From contig JBGSUE010000049.1 of NCBI GenBank assembly GCA_041753515.1, positions 1 through 39,964 of the forward strand: DNA of 39,964 nucleotides, given 5' to 3'. Below, piece after piece: positions 23,351 to 31,309 of the stretch (its first letter is position 1; the number at the start of each line of letters is the position of its first letter). A model generated the notes under the pieces. It worked only from the letters and a program-made list of their open reading frames with translations, did not search any database and was not told the origin of the DNA. Source of the DNA: JBGSUE01 sp041753515 (GTDB lineage Bacteria > Patescibacteriota > Microgenomatia > UBA10105 > UBA927). A program made the translations under genes and the position numbers.

Positions 23351-23427
23351 ATATAAAGAAAAATGCTGGGTATACTCCAATATGAAATATACCCAGCTTG
23401 GGTACAAATTGTCTGAGAATTTATTAG

Positions 23428-23745
23428 TTACACTAACTGTTGGATCGTAAGTCCTACACAAATGCCAACAAGAAACAGGCGTATATACCAGACTGGAATA
23501 TACGATTCCATCAATATTTCCAAGAAACATCCACAGACATACATAATGATCCAGATGGAAATAAGCGGAATTTGGCTACTGATGAATAATCCAATGGTGA
23601 TTCCTATAATTGGAAAGAGGAATGCCAGAATTATTCCAACATAGTATCCGGGTGTTCTGTATTCATCAGATTTATTCAATTGTGAAAAGCTATATCGCAG
23701 GCGCATTATATCGCTTAACGGCCAGAATAGAATTTGTTCTATCAT
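23428..23745 (-). CDS. Small membrane protein, unknown
   Basis: 105 residues with an AAGGAG ribosome binding site seven bases before ATG 23745. Two strong hydrophobic stretches (about 35-56, YVGIILAFLFPIIGITIGLFIS, and 61-75, LISIWIIMYVCGCF) and a third at the C-terminus (about 88-104). No recognised motif. It is convergent to the DsbA-like gene across the terminator and divergent from the ACT-domain gene. Orthology would be the only way to support it further; the good start signal favours a real gene. Confidence 0.55.
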   Translation of the reverse strand: MIEQILFWPLSDIMRLRYSFSQLNKSDEYRTPGYYVGIILAFLFPIIGITIGLFISSQIPLISIWIIMYVCGCFLEILMESYIPVWYIRLFLVGICVGLTIQQLV

Positions 23746-23799
23746 TCGTACTCCTTATTAATGTTCAGACAATTTGAATTTCTATAGTAATGGGAAAAA

Positions 23800-23863
23800 A
23801 TATATATGTAAAATATTTAAATATATGTAACATATATAGAATTTATGTAATATTTGATACAAT
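23800..23863 (+). promoter_or_regulatory. AT-rich promoter region of the ACT-domain gene
   Basis: Extended -10 TGATACAAT (23855-23863) ends 6 bases before ATG 23870, predicting a leaderless mRNA. Upstream, ATATATGTAA-type units repeat (near 23803, 23821 and, as TTTATGTAAT, 23842), possible binding sites for a regulator. Confidence 0.45.
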
Positions 23864-23869
23864 AGAAAC

Positions 23870-24514
23870 ATGATAAAAATTTCTGAAGTTGTGACGGATA
23901 TTATTTGTACCAATGAGGTAGCTCTTGAGTCTATGCGTGAAGGAATTCTTAACCTCAGCGCTTATGCAGAATCAATTGTGCCATTAGTTGAGAAGCGGCT
24001 TATCAAGTCAGTAAAACGCGGAAGTGTTATCACTGCTCTTTCCAGGATGTCAGCAGGAATTTCTCATGTTGCACCGCTGCGGTCTCCTATTCATATTGAG
24101 GATTTAAGTATCAAATCTCCATTATGTGAACTTACATATGAGCGATCGGCAGAAATTATTCAGAATATATCACAGCAATCTTTTCAATATAGAGGAAAGG
24201 GTTTTTTTACCGTGACGATGGGTATCGGTGAAGTAACGATGATTATTCCGCAGGGATTAAAAGAACAAATTATGAAACAATTTAAAAGTAATCCAAAAGG
24301 TCAGTATGATAATTTGTGTGCTATAACTACTCGTTTTTCTGAAAATGAATATATTGAAGTTCCAAATATGATTTATACCATGGTGGCAGTCCTTGCTGGC
24401 AGAAGAATCAATTTGATTGAAATTGTATCAACGTTTACAGAAATATCATTCATCGTCCGACAAAAGGATTTGAAGAATACGATTGATGTAATGAAAGATA
24501 ATTTTCTTATTTAA
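23870..24514 (+). CDS. ACT-domain protein with N-terminal helical domain
   Basis: 214 residues. The C-terminal 50 residues (EVPNMIYTMVAVLAGRRINLIEIVSTFTEISFIVRQKDLKNTIDVM) have the beta-alpha-beta-beta-alpha pattern of an ACT domain as in aspartate kinase, and the central part could be a second, degenerate one (FFTVTMGIGEVTMIIPQGL). The N-terminal 60 residues (ISEVVTDIICTNEVALESMREGILNLSAYAE...KRGSVITALSRM) look helical and recall a DNA-binding domain. ACT domains bind amino acids, so an amino-acid-sensing regulator is a reasonable guess, not shown. It overlaps the convergent ruvB stop by 4 bases. Confidence 0.7.
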   Translation: MIKISEVVTDIICTNEVALESMREGILNLSAYAESIVPLVEKRLIKSVKRGSVITALSRMSAGISHVAPLRSPIHIEDLSIKSPLCELTYERSAEIIQNISQQSFQYRGKGFFTVTMGIGEVTMIIPQGLKEQIMKQFKSNPKGQYDNLCAITTRFSENEYIEVPNMIYTMVAVLAGRRINLIEIVSTFTEISFIVRQKDLKNTIDVMKDNFLI

Positions 24515-25548
24515 AACAGGGATAGGTCTTGGAGGTGAGAAGGAACTGTTTTATTGAAATGAGCGAAGCCTGCGGAAGTGATGATACGGCCGCGGGCTGT
24601 GCGTTTGATAAATCCGATCTGCATCAGATACGGTTCCATTATTTCTTCAACAGTGCCAATATCCTCGGATAAGGCAGCGGCAAGCGTTGTAAGTCCTACC
24701 GGTCCGCCGTTGAATTTTTCAATGACAGTAATAATGAGTTTCTGGTCAAAAGCATCAAGACCCTGTTCGTCAACCTGAAGAAGTGTGAGGGATGCCTGAA
24801 GAATCTCATCGGAGATGATATTCTTGCCTTCGATTTGGGCTACATCACGGACCCGTTTAAGAAGCCGGAGGGCAATTCTGGGCGTTCCACGGCTTCGTTT
24901 TGCCAACTGTTTTTTGGCACTTGATGATATGACTACATTCAATTTAGTGGCCGCATGTTCAATGATCTTTTCTATTTCGGGCGGATCGTAATAGCTTAAC
25001 CGGTTCACTATACCGAAACGGTCGCGCAGGGGGCTTGATAAGAGTCCTGCCCGTGTCGTTGCGCCCACAATGGTGAAAGGCGGCAGATCGAGGCGAAGTG
25101 TTCGGGCGGAAGGGCCTTTCCCGACAACAATATCAAGGGCAAAATCTTCCATTGCGGGATAAAGCATTTCCTCGACGACTTTATTCAAGCGGTGGATTTC
25201 ATCGATAAACAATATATCCTTTGGTTCGAGATTCGTGAGAATTGACGCAATATCCCCGGTTCGCTCCAGTGCCGGGCCGGATGTTACCCGGATATTTACC
25301 TCCATTTCTTTGGCGATCAGGTGCGAAAGCGTAGTTTTCCCGAGTCCCGGAGGACCATACAGCAACACATGTTCCAGCGCCTCTTTCCGTTTTTTTGCAG
25401 CGGCTATCGCCACCCGCAGATTTTTTTTCACAAGATCAGCACCATAAAATTGACTCCAGGAATCAGCCCGTAAGCTTGTGAAGAGACGTTCCTCGTCTGG
25501 TGTTGTTTTTTCCGTTTCGGGCAGTTCCTTCTGATTTGTAATAATCAT
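24511..25548 (-). CDS. ruvB: Holliday junction branch-migration helicase RuvB
   Basis: 345 residues from ATG 25548; an in-frame TTG at 25566 lies inside ruvA and is less likely. AAA+ motor: Walker A GPPGLGKTT (65-73), Walker B ILFIDEIHRL (about 114), sensor 1 IVGATTRAG, arginine finger region SPLRDRFG and a C-terminal winged helix (GFIKRTARGRIITSAGFAHF). It drives branch migration on RuvA-bound junctions. The ATG is one base beyond the ruvA stop; order ruvC-ruvA-ruvB is the classic resolvasome operon. Confidence 0.97.
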   Translation of the reverse strand: MIITNQKELPETEKTTPDEERLFTSLRADSWSQFYGADLVKKNLRVAIAAAKKRKEALEHVLLYGPPGLGKTTLSHLIAKEMEVNIRVTSGPALERTGDIASILTNLEPKDILFIDEIHRLNKVVEEMLYPAMEDFALDIVVGKGPSARTLRLDLPPFTIVGATTRAGLLSSPLRDRFGIVNRLSYYDPPEIEKIIEHAATKLNVVISSSAKKQLAKRSRGTPRIALRLLKRVRDVAQIEGKNIISDEILQASLTLLQVDEQGLDAFDQKLIITVIEKFNGGPVGLTTLAAALSEDIGTVEEIMEPYLMQIGFIKRTARGRIITSAGFAHFNKTVPSHLQDLSLF

Positions 25549-25549
25549 A

Positions 25550-26128
25550 TTATCGTGTTCCCGCAAGTGATTTTAGTATGGTTTTGAGTTTATCTTCGGT
25601 TTTCATTGAGTGGTCCAACCGGATCGAGGTAAGATGTGTCATAATCTCCTGTTTGGAATACCCCATATTTTTCAGTGCATCCATGATGAGTGCCGTATCG
25701 GCGTCTTTTTCCATAATAGTTGTATCGGATTGGCCAGTGAGTTTGTTTTTAAGCTCTATGATGATTTTTTGTGCATTTTTTCGTCCGAGCCGCGGGATTG
25801 TTGAAAAGAAATCAATATCCGATGATCGGATAGCATGTTCTACCGCCTCAGCACCGCGATCGGCAACTGCCAGAGCTGTTTTTGGTCCGACCCCGGATAC
25901 CGTAATGAGCTGGTGAAATACAAACAGATCGCGCCGCGTAGGAAACCCAAACAATTCAAGGGCATCTTCCCGCACGTGAGTATGGGTATAGACGGTTATT
26001 ACCTCACCGGTTTTTATCTGGCAGTAGAGTCCGGTGGTGAGAAAAACTTCAAAACCCACACCGCCAACATCGATAATCACTGGATTTGAATTGGTATACG
26101 AAATTGTACCTGTCAGTTGTCCGATCAT
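25550..26128 (-). CDS. ruvA: Holliday junction DNA-binding protein RuvA
   Basis: 192 residues. The N-terminal OB fold (MIGQLTGTISYTNSNPVIIDVGGVGFEVFL), two helix-hairpin-helix motifs (LITVSGVGPKTALAVA; FSTIPRLGRKNAQKIIIELKNKL) and a C-terminal three-helix domain that contacts RuvB (DALKNMGYSKQEIMTHL) are all in order. RuvA tetramers hold the four-way junction flat. Its ATG overlaps the ruvC stop by 4 bases. Confidence 0.96.
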   Translation of the reverse strand: MIGQLTGTISYTNSNPVIIDVGGVGFEVFLTTGLYCQIKTGEVITVYTHTHVREDALELFGFPTRRDLFVFHQLITVSGVGPKTALAVADRGAEAVEHAIRSSDIDFFSTIPRLGRKNAQKIIIELKNKLTGQSDTTIMEKDADTALIMDALKNMGYSKQEIMTHLTSIRLDHSMKTEDKLKTILKSLAGTR

Positions 26129-26592
26129 ATTTTTATAAACGAGTGAGTCAAGGCTATCGCCAGCGCATCAGTGACGTCATCCGGTTTGGGTGGGCTTGGC
26201 AGTTTCAGGGTCAGCATGATCATTTTTTCCACCTGTTTTTTGTCCGCTTTTCCGTCTCCGCATACAGCCAGTTTGATGCGAACCGGACTATATGATACCA
26301 CAGGGATATGTGATTTCGTCGCAGCAAGAAGGATGACACCGCGTGCCGCTCCCACACTCATGGCTGTTTTGGCGTTTGTTGCAAAAAAAACTTCCTCGAC
26401 ACTCATAATGTCAGGAGTATTTGTCTTTATGAGCCACTGTATATCATCATAGATACTTTCAAGGCGGCCGGTGAGAGTCGTTTTGGACGGTTGGATGCTG
26501 CCGTATGAAAGTGCACTTCGATGGGCTCCTGCCGATTCAATGACACCCCATCCGACGATTGCAGTGCCGGGATCAATACCAAGGATTCTCAT
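26125..26592 (-). CDS. ruvC: Holliday junction resolvase RuvC
   Basis: 155 residues. RNase H-like nuclease with Asp7 in RILGIDPGTAIVGWG, the glutamate in MSVEEVFF, and the paired aspartates in KPDDVTDALAIALTH near the C-terminus. It cuts junctions symmetrically after branch migration. First gene of ruvCAB; its start is only 30 bases from the divergent gene at 26623, with overlapping promoters. Confidence 0.96.
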   Translation of the reverse strand: MRILGIDPGTAIVGWGVIESAGAHRSALSYGSIQPSKTTLTGRLESIYDDIQWLIKTNTPDIMSVEEVFFATNAKTAMSVGAARGVILLAATKSHIPVVSYSPVRIKLAVCGDGKADKKQVEKMIMLTLKLPSPPKPDDVTDALAIALTHSFIKI

Positions 26593-26622
26593 TGATCATA
26601 GTTATACTATAATAGATAGTAT
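26593..26622. promoter_or_regulatory. 30-bp divergent promoter region
   Basis: Plus strand: TATAAT (26608-26613) 9 bases before ATG 26623. Minus strand: TAGTAT (complement of 26604-26609) 11 bases before ruvC ATG 26592. The two -10 boxes overlap by two bases, so polymerase can hardly occupy both. Neither side has room for a Shine-Dalgarno leader. Confidence 0.5.
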
Positions 26623-27015
26623 ATGTCACTGATCGGGAAGTTTTTTATTTCGTCCCTGATTTCTTTTTTTCTGTTGATGGTGATTTCGTTCGTGTGGCCA
26701 AAATTTACCGGACAACCGCGCCCCTACATTCTCGAGTCTGTCTATGCACTCACGAAAGATACCAACATCGGTCGTCAGACGGCCTCTGTGCTTGGTGTGA
26801 GCGATGAACGATCCGTGACGCCTATACATCCTGAAGAAATAGTGAGTTCCATGAAAGAGTGGGTTGTGAAAACAGTTTCAGACAAGGCACAGAATATTTT
26901 TCAGGAAGCAGCCATAGAACAAATTCGATCAGGATACGGAAAAATGTCAGATGCAGAAAAAATATTGCTGTATGAGGCTATTTGTGCAAGTTCATCTTCA
27001 GATACACAGGATTAG
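26623..27015 (+). CDS. Hypothetical single-pass membrane protein
   Basis: 130 residues. One N-terminal membrane segment, about 6-26 (KFFISSLISFFLLMVISFVW), then a soluble, mostly helical part (IVSSMKEWVVKTVSDKAQNIFQEAAIEQI). No known motif. Divergent from ruvC and 21 bases upstream of prfB. I cannot assign a function. Confidence 0.65.
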   Translation: MSLIGKFFISSLISFFLLMVISFVWPKFTGQPRPYILESVYALTKDTNIGRQTASVLGVSDERSVTPIHPEEIVSSMKEWVVKTVSDKAQNIFQEAAIEQIRSGYGKMSDAEKILLYEAICASSSSDTQD

Positions 27016-27017
27016 TC

Positions 27018-27026
27018 TGCTATACT
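27018..27026 (+). promoter_or_regulatory. Extended -10 promoter of prfB
   Basis: TGCTATACT at 27018-27026 ends 10 bases before ATG 27037; no Shine-Dalgarno sequence. Lies right after the upstream stop. Confidence 0.5.
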
Positions 27027-27036
27027 ACAACACACT

Positions 27037-28047
27037 ATGCATGAAGAACTGGTAGAACGGGCGAAACAGATACTGAGTAAAATTAATGCTGATTTCAAAA
27101 AATCGGAGCTTGCTGATCTGGAGAGAAAAAGCATGGACCCGGATTTCTGGAAAGACCAGAATACGGCAAAATCCGTGATGAAACGGATTGACGCCGTCAG
27201 GCGTGAGATTGATGAAGGTGAGATGCTTGAACTTCTCATAACGGATGGAAATAACGAAGAACTGGAGGCAGAGGTGAAGCGTCTGGAATTCGCCTTATAT
27301 CTTTCCGGTCCGTATGATGCAGGTGATGCCATCCTGTCGCTGCATGCAGGTCAGGGGGGAACGGAGGCGATGGATTGGACGCTTATGCTGACACGCATGT
27401 ACCGGCGTTATATTGAGCGCAAAGGCTGGACAAGTGAAGATCTGGATTTTACTCCGGGTGAGGAGGCGGGAATAAAAAGCATTACTATACAGGTGTCCGG
27501 AAGATATGCGTACGGATTCTTAAAAGCTGAAGCCGGAGTGCACCGCCTGGTACGGCTGTCACCCTTCAATGCGGATAATCTTAGGCAGACGTCATTTTCG
27601 ATGGCTGAAGTGCTGCCGGTACTGGACGATACTGGAGGTATTGAGATAAAAGATGACGAGTTGGAGTGGGATTTTTTCCGAAGCGGCGGGAAAGGCGGAC
27701 AGAATGTCAATAAAGTATCAACAGCTGTACGGTTGCGGCATATCCCCACAAATATTGTCGTCACATGCCAAAGTGAAAGATATCAGGGACAGAATAGGGA
27801 ATACGCAATGAAAATGCTGCGGTCAAAACTCTGGGCAATTGATGAAGAAAAGAAGCGGAAGGAAAAAAAGGAGCTGCGCGGTGAATACAAAACACCGGGA
27901 TGGGGTAATCAGATCCGTTCTTATGTCCTGCATCCGTATCATATGGTAAAAGATTTGCGAACCGGTATGGAAACCTCTCATACGGATAGGGTGCTGGACG
28001 GGGATCTTGATGAGTTTATTACCGCATACTTGAAAAATTTCATTTAA
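27037..28047 (+). CDS. prfB: Peptide chain release factor 2
   Basis: 336 residues. Class-specific stop-codon reader SPF (175-177, in VRLSPFNADN) marks it as RF2 (UAA and UGA), and GGQ (220-222, in SGGKGGQNVNKV) triggers peptidyl-tRNA hydrolysis. The N-terminal helical domain (KSMDPDFWKDQNTAKSVMKRI) is present. Unlike many RF2 genes there is no in-frame UGA frameshift site near the start, so expression is not autoregulated that way. It opens a run of genes continuing to ftsE, ftsX and the M23 hydrolase, an order like that of many bacteria. Confidence 0.97.
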   Translation: MHEELVERAKQILSKINADFKKSELADLERKSMDPDFWKDQNTAKSVMKRIDAVRREIDEGEMLELLITDGNNEELEAEVKRLEFALYLSGPYDAGDAILSLHAGQGGTEAMDWTLMLTRMYRRYIERKGWTSEDLDFTPGEEAGIKSITIQVSGRYAYGFLKAEAGVHRLVRLSPFNADNLRQTSFSMAEVLPVLDDTGGIEIKDDELEWDFFRSGGKGGQNVNKVSTAVRLRHIPTNIVVTCQSERYQGQNREYAMKMLRSKLWAIDEEKKRKEKKELRGEYKTPGWGNQIRSYVLHPYHMVKDLRTGMETSHTDRVLDGDLDEFITAYLKNFI

Positions 28048-28074
28048 ACGGCCATAATGGATTATTGCCGGACT

Positions 28075-28545
28075 ATGAATAAAACGACGCGATCAGAGTT
28101 GGTTCATGAGCTTCAGGATGAATCTGTGAAGGATGTTTCGGAACAATCCGTAAAAGATATGAAAAAATATATTATCGCTGTATATTTGGTTCTTGTCGTG
28201 ATGGGTACAGGTACGGGGTATCTTTTAAGCGGAAAAACGATGGGATTTTCAAACGGGGTCAATGCTCCTGTTATTGAATCAGATAGTTCAAAAAAGGTCT
28301 ATGGTGTGGCAGATAAGGAAACATTTCCTGATTCAGCTGTCGGGACTCTTGAAAAAGGCGGTATCGACGGAGAAGGAACGCATAAACTTATACGTCCAGG
28401 AGGCCCCAGCCAGACAGTATATCTTTTAAGTTCTGTCGTTGATCTTGATGAATTTGTCGGAAAAACAGTCCTGGTGTCCGGTCAAACGATACAGGCACAA
28501 AAAGCAGGGTGGCTTATGGATGTTGGCAGGGTGGAAATTGAATGA
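28075..28545 (+). CDS. Membrane-anchored hypothetical protein
   Basis: 156 residues from ATG 28075; an in-frame ATG at 28057 would add six residues. A polar N-terminus, one membrane segment at about 28-46 (YIIAVYLVLVVMGTGTGYLL) and an outside domain of about 100 residues with beta-rich pattern ending TVLVSGQTIQAQKAGWLMDVGRVEIE, which is reminiscent of OB-fold stress proteins. Function unknown. It ends 3 bases before ftsE and is likely part of the same transcript. Confidence 0.65.
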   Translation: MNKTTRSELVHELQDESVKDVSEQSVKDMKKYIIAVYLVLVVMGTGTGYLLSGKTMGFSNGVNAPVIESDSSKKVYGVADKETFPDSAVGTLEKGGIDGEGTHKLIRPGGPSQTVYLLSSVVDLDEFVGKTVLVSGQTIQAQKAGWLMDVGRVEIE

Positions 28546-28548
28546 ACA

Positions 28549-29238
28549 ATGATACAATTCGATCATATTTTTAAGCAATACGGCAGTCGTACATTCGCAC
28601 TGTCTGATATTACCGCGACAATTGCGGACGGTGAGTTTGTTTTTCTCATCGGTCCATCCGGGGCTGGAAAAACAACGATTCTCAGGCTACTTCTGCGGGA
28701 TCTTCACCCGACAAAAGGGAAAGTTAAGGTTGATGATATCGATATATCACAATTGAAGAATAAAGATTTGTATATCCTGCGAAGAAAAATCGGAATGGTA
28801 TTCCAGGATTTTAAATTATTAACCGACAGGACGGTTTTTGAAAATGTTGCGATAGGGCTTGAAATATTGGGAAATTCTCATGAGGAAATCCGTAAAAGGG
28901 TAGGTGATATATTGGAACTTGTTGATCTTAAGGATAAATCTGATCTGTTTCCGACGCAACTATCAGCAGGTGAGCTGCAGCGAGTGAGTATCGCACGGGC
29001 GGTCGCCGGCGGACCTAAAATACTTTTAGCCGATGAACCTACCGGAAATCTTGACCCGAAGACATCATGGGACATTTTATCGATTTTGCAGGAAATCAAT
29101 AAGATCGGAACGACAATACTCATGACGACGCATAACGCATCCATCGTCAATGACATGAAGAAAAGAACGATAACATTGCAGAACGGAAAAATTGTTTCGG
29201 ATAAAAAAGTTGGGAAATACGATGTCAAACATGAGTAA
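28549..29238 (+). CDS. ftsE: Cell division ATP-binding protein FtsE
   Basis: 229 residues. Walker A GPSGAGKTT, Q-loop GMVFQDFKLL, signature LSAGELQR (a variant of LSGGEQQR), Walker B ILLADEPTGNLD, switch His in MTTHNAS. The opening MIQFDHIFKQYGSRTFALSDI is characteristic of FtsE. With FtsX it transmits ATP-driven motion to a periplasmic or extracellular murein hydrolase. Overlaps ftsX, and the M23 hydrolase gene is next, completing the module. Confidence 0.95.
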   Translation: MIQFDHIFKQYGSRTFALSDITATIADGEFVFLIGPSGAGKTTILRLLLRDLHPTKGKVKVDDIDISQLKNKDLYILRRKIGMVFQDFKLLTDRTVFENVAIGLEILGNSHEEIRKRVGDILELVDLKDKSDLFPTQLSAGELQRVSIARAVAGGPKILLADEPTGNLDPKTSWDILSILQEINKIGTTILMTTHNASIVNDMKKRTITLQNGKIVSDKKVGKYDVKHE

Positions 29239-30127
29239 ATTAACCACATCACTAAAATATATACGACGGTCCCCGTTTCAGGCGACTGCCGCCGTCGTAA
29301 CTATGTTTTTAGCATTTTTACTTTCCGGGTTTTTTACTCTCGTCAGTCTTGCATCTGTGGCAACTCTTTCATATTTTGAAGGAAAACCTCAGATAACGGT
29401 TTTTTTTACTGATACGGCAACACAGGAAAACGTCAATGATCTTGAAGACATGCTCAATGCCACTGGGAAAGTCCAGTCGATTGTCTATATCTCGAAAGAT
29501 GATGCTTTAAAAATTTATCGGGAACAAAACAAAAGTGACCCTCTTCTCCTGGAGCTTGTCAATGCGGACATACTGCCGGCGTCGCTTGAAATAACAGCTC
29601 ATGAGCCTCAGATGCTTTCGGATTTACAGCCTCTTTTATCATCATCAGAGTTTGTGGAAGATGTCGTATATCAGAAAGATTTGGTAGAAACTTTTGTATC
29701 GTGGACAAATGCCATACGAATCGGGGGCGGTATTTTAGCCGGCATTCTCGCGTTTGATTCTCTTCTTGTTATCATTACGGTCATCGGTATGAAAATAGCT
29801 CTCAAAAAAGATGAAATTGAAATACTCAAGCTTGTAGGGGCGAGTCCATGGTACATCCGCTGGCCGTTTATTCTTGAAGGCGGTGTTTATGGGCTTATAG
29901 GATCGGGTTTAGCAGGATTATCACTCCTTGCGCTTCTTGTATGGTCGCATACATATATCCATTCTTTCTTGGGTGTCGTTCCTGCAATAGGCATTATGTT
30001 GGAATCCGTACTTTCTCCATCGTTCCTGATTCCATTCGGGATTTTTTATGCCATCCTGCTTCTTGCAGGAATGCTTCTTGGTATGTTCGGCAGTTTACTG
30101 TCCGTTGGAAGATATTTGAAAATCTAA
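29222..30127 (+). CDS. ftsX: Cell division protein FtsX
   Basis: 301 residues from ATG 29222 (ATG 29231 is an alternative; a TTG at 29192 lies deep in ftsE). Topology is that of FtsX: first membrane segment about 23-48, an extracytoplasmic domain (about 50-165, with ITVFFTDTATQENVNDLEDML and the YISKDDAL segment), then three membrane segments at about 175-195, 222-247 and 270-292. Motif LKKDEIEILKLVGASPWYIRWPFILEG is the coupling helix region. It links FtsE to the hydrolase encoded next. Confidence 0.94.
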   Translation: MSNMSKLTTSLKYIRRSPFQATAAVVTMFLAFLLSGFFTLVSLASVATLSYFEGKPQITVFFTDTATQENVNDLEDMLNATGKVQSIVYISKDDALKIYREQNKSDPLLLELVNADILPASLEITAHEPQMLSDLQPLLSSSEFVEDVVYQKDLVETFVSWTNAIRIGGGILAGILAFDSLLVIITVIGMKIALKKDEIEILKLVGASPWYIRWPFILEGGVYGLIGSGLAGLSLLALLVWSHTYIHSFLGVVPAIGIMLESVLSPSFLIPFGIFYAILLLAGMLLGMFGSLLSVGRYLKI

Positions 30128-30149
30128 AAAAGCACGTCTGGGCAGCAGT

Positions 30150-31298
30150 ATGAAGAAAACAGTTCTCTCCATAATTTGTGTATTTTATCTTTTTGCTGTG
30201 AGCATCAATCCTGTATTTGTTCTGGCACAATCATCTTCTGATGTGGATACCCGTATTGAAGAATTGAGAAAAAAAATAACCGAATTGCAGAATCAGGAAA
30301 AAAGTCTCTCCACCACCATTAAAACACTCGATTCAAATATTGCAATAACCAAACTGAATATCGACGCAAAAGAAGTGACTATCAGGAAGCTTATCGATGA
30401 AATTGGGATGCTGGATGATGAAATAGTCCGTTTGGAGTCAAATATTGAAACATATATTGACATCATGCGTAAGAGAATTCCAGCAAGTTATAAACGGTAT
30501 GTTGTTTCTACAATACATTTTTTCCTGCCCGGTGAAAATTTTAATGAAACACTGAATAATTATAAATACATATCCATCGTACAAAGGGAAAATTCTCAGA
30601 TTCTCACACAGATTATCCGGGCGCAACAGCATTTTTCGACGCAGAAAGATACCAGGGAAACGAAAAAAGAAACGCTTGAGTCGCTGAAAAAACAACTCGA
30701 AGCGGAAAAGGCACGGTCTGAGGCATCGCAACGGGAAAAGAAATCCCTCCTCGAGCAGACAAAAAACAGCGAAACGGTGTACCAGCAGCTCCTCGCCCAG
30801 GCGCTTGCCGAAAAGAAAGCCATTGATGCGGCTTTGGTAGAGGGTGTCAGTGTCGGGCCGGTAAAACGCGGCGATCCGATAGCGCTTGTGGGAAATACCG
30901 GATACCCGGGATGTTCAACGGGTGCGCATCTTCATTTTGAGATCAGGAAAAACAATTCCTGGGTTGACCCTGCCGGCTATCTGTCGGGAAAAACTGTACA
31001 GGATGATCAGAACGGCGGTTCATGGACTGTGGGGAGTGGCTCCTGGGACTGGCCGCTGTCCGATACAATACGCATGACACAGCATTACGGACATACACCC
31101 TATTCCTGGAGATATTCATATTCCGGTGGCATTCATACGGGGTTTGACATGGTCTCAACTTCCTCCGAAGTCATCAGGGCACCTGCTGACGGCACGCTGT
31201 ATGCATCAAGCCAGGCATGCGGTTCATCAAGTATAATAAAAATCAAGTATATTGATCATGGTGACGGAGTCATCAGTTTCTATCTCCATGTTCAGTAG
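30150..31298 (+). CDS. EnvC-like M23 peptidoglycan hydrolase with circularly permuted LytM domain
   Basis: 382 residues. Signal peptide to about 26 (VLSIICVFYLFAVSINPVFVLA), then a long coiled coil (about 30-230), as in EnvC or PcsB, which docks on FtsX. The catalytic domain is out of the usual order. First comes the normally C-terminal half (VKRGDPIALVGNTG..CSTGAHLHFEIR..SWVDPAGYL, with H260-x-H262), then a linker, then the normally N-terminal half (DWPLSDTIRMTQHYG, GGIHTGFDM with H329 and D333, VIRAPADGTLYA), ending YLHVQ with H380. All zinc ligands and the catalytic His are present, so an active endopeptidase is likely. Follows ftsX by 22 bases. Stop is TAG. Confidence 0.9.
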   Translation: MKKTVLSIICVFYLFAVSINPVFVLAQSSSDVDTRIEELRKKITELQNQEKSLSTTIKTLDSNIAITKLNIDAKEVTIRKLIDEIGMLDDEIVRLESNIETYIDIMRKRIPASYKRYVVSTIHFFLPGENFNETLNNYKYISIVQRENSQILTQIIRAQQHFSTQKDTRETKKETLESLKKQLEAEKARSEASQREKKSLLEQTKNSETVYQQLLAQALAEKKAIDAALVEGVSVGPVKRGDPIALVGNTGYPGCSTGAHLHFEIRKNNSWVDPAGYLSGKTVQDDQNGGSWTVGSGSWDWPLSDTIRMTQHYGHTPYSWRYSYSGGIHTGFDMVSTSSEVIRAPADGTLYASSQACGSSSIIKIKYIDHGDGVISFYLHVQ

Positions 31299-31309
31299 AA
31301 TAGCTTACG

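Noticed and set aside
27037..27140. Programmed frameshift in prfB
   Set aside because: No in-frame TGA or CTTTGA-like slip site near the start; the frame is continuous.
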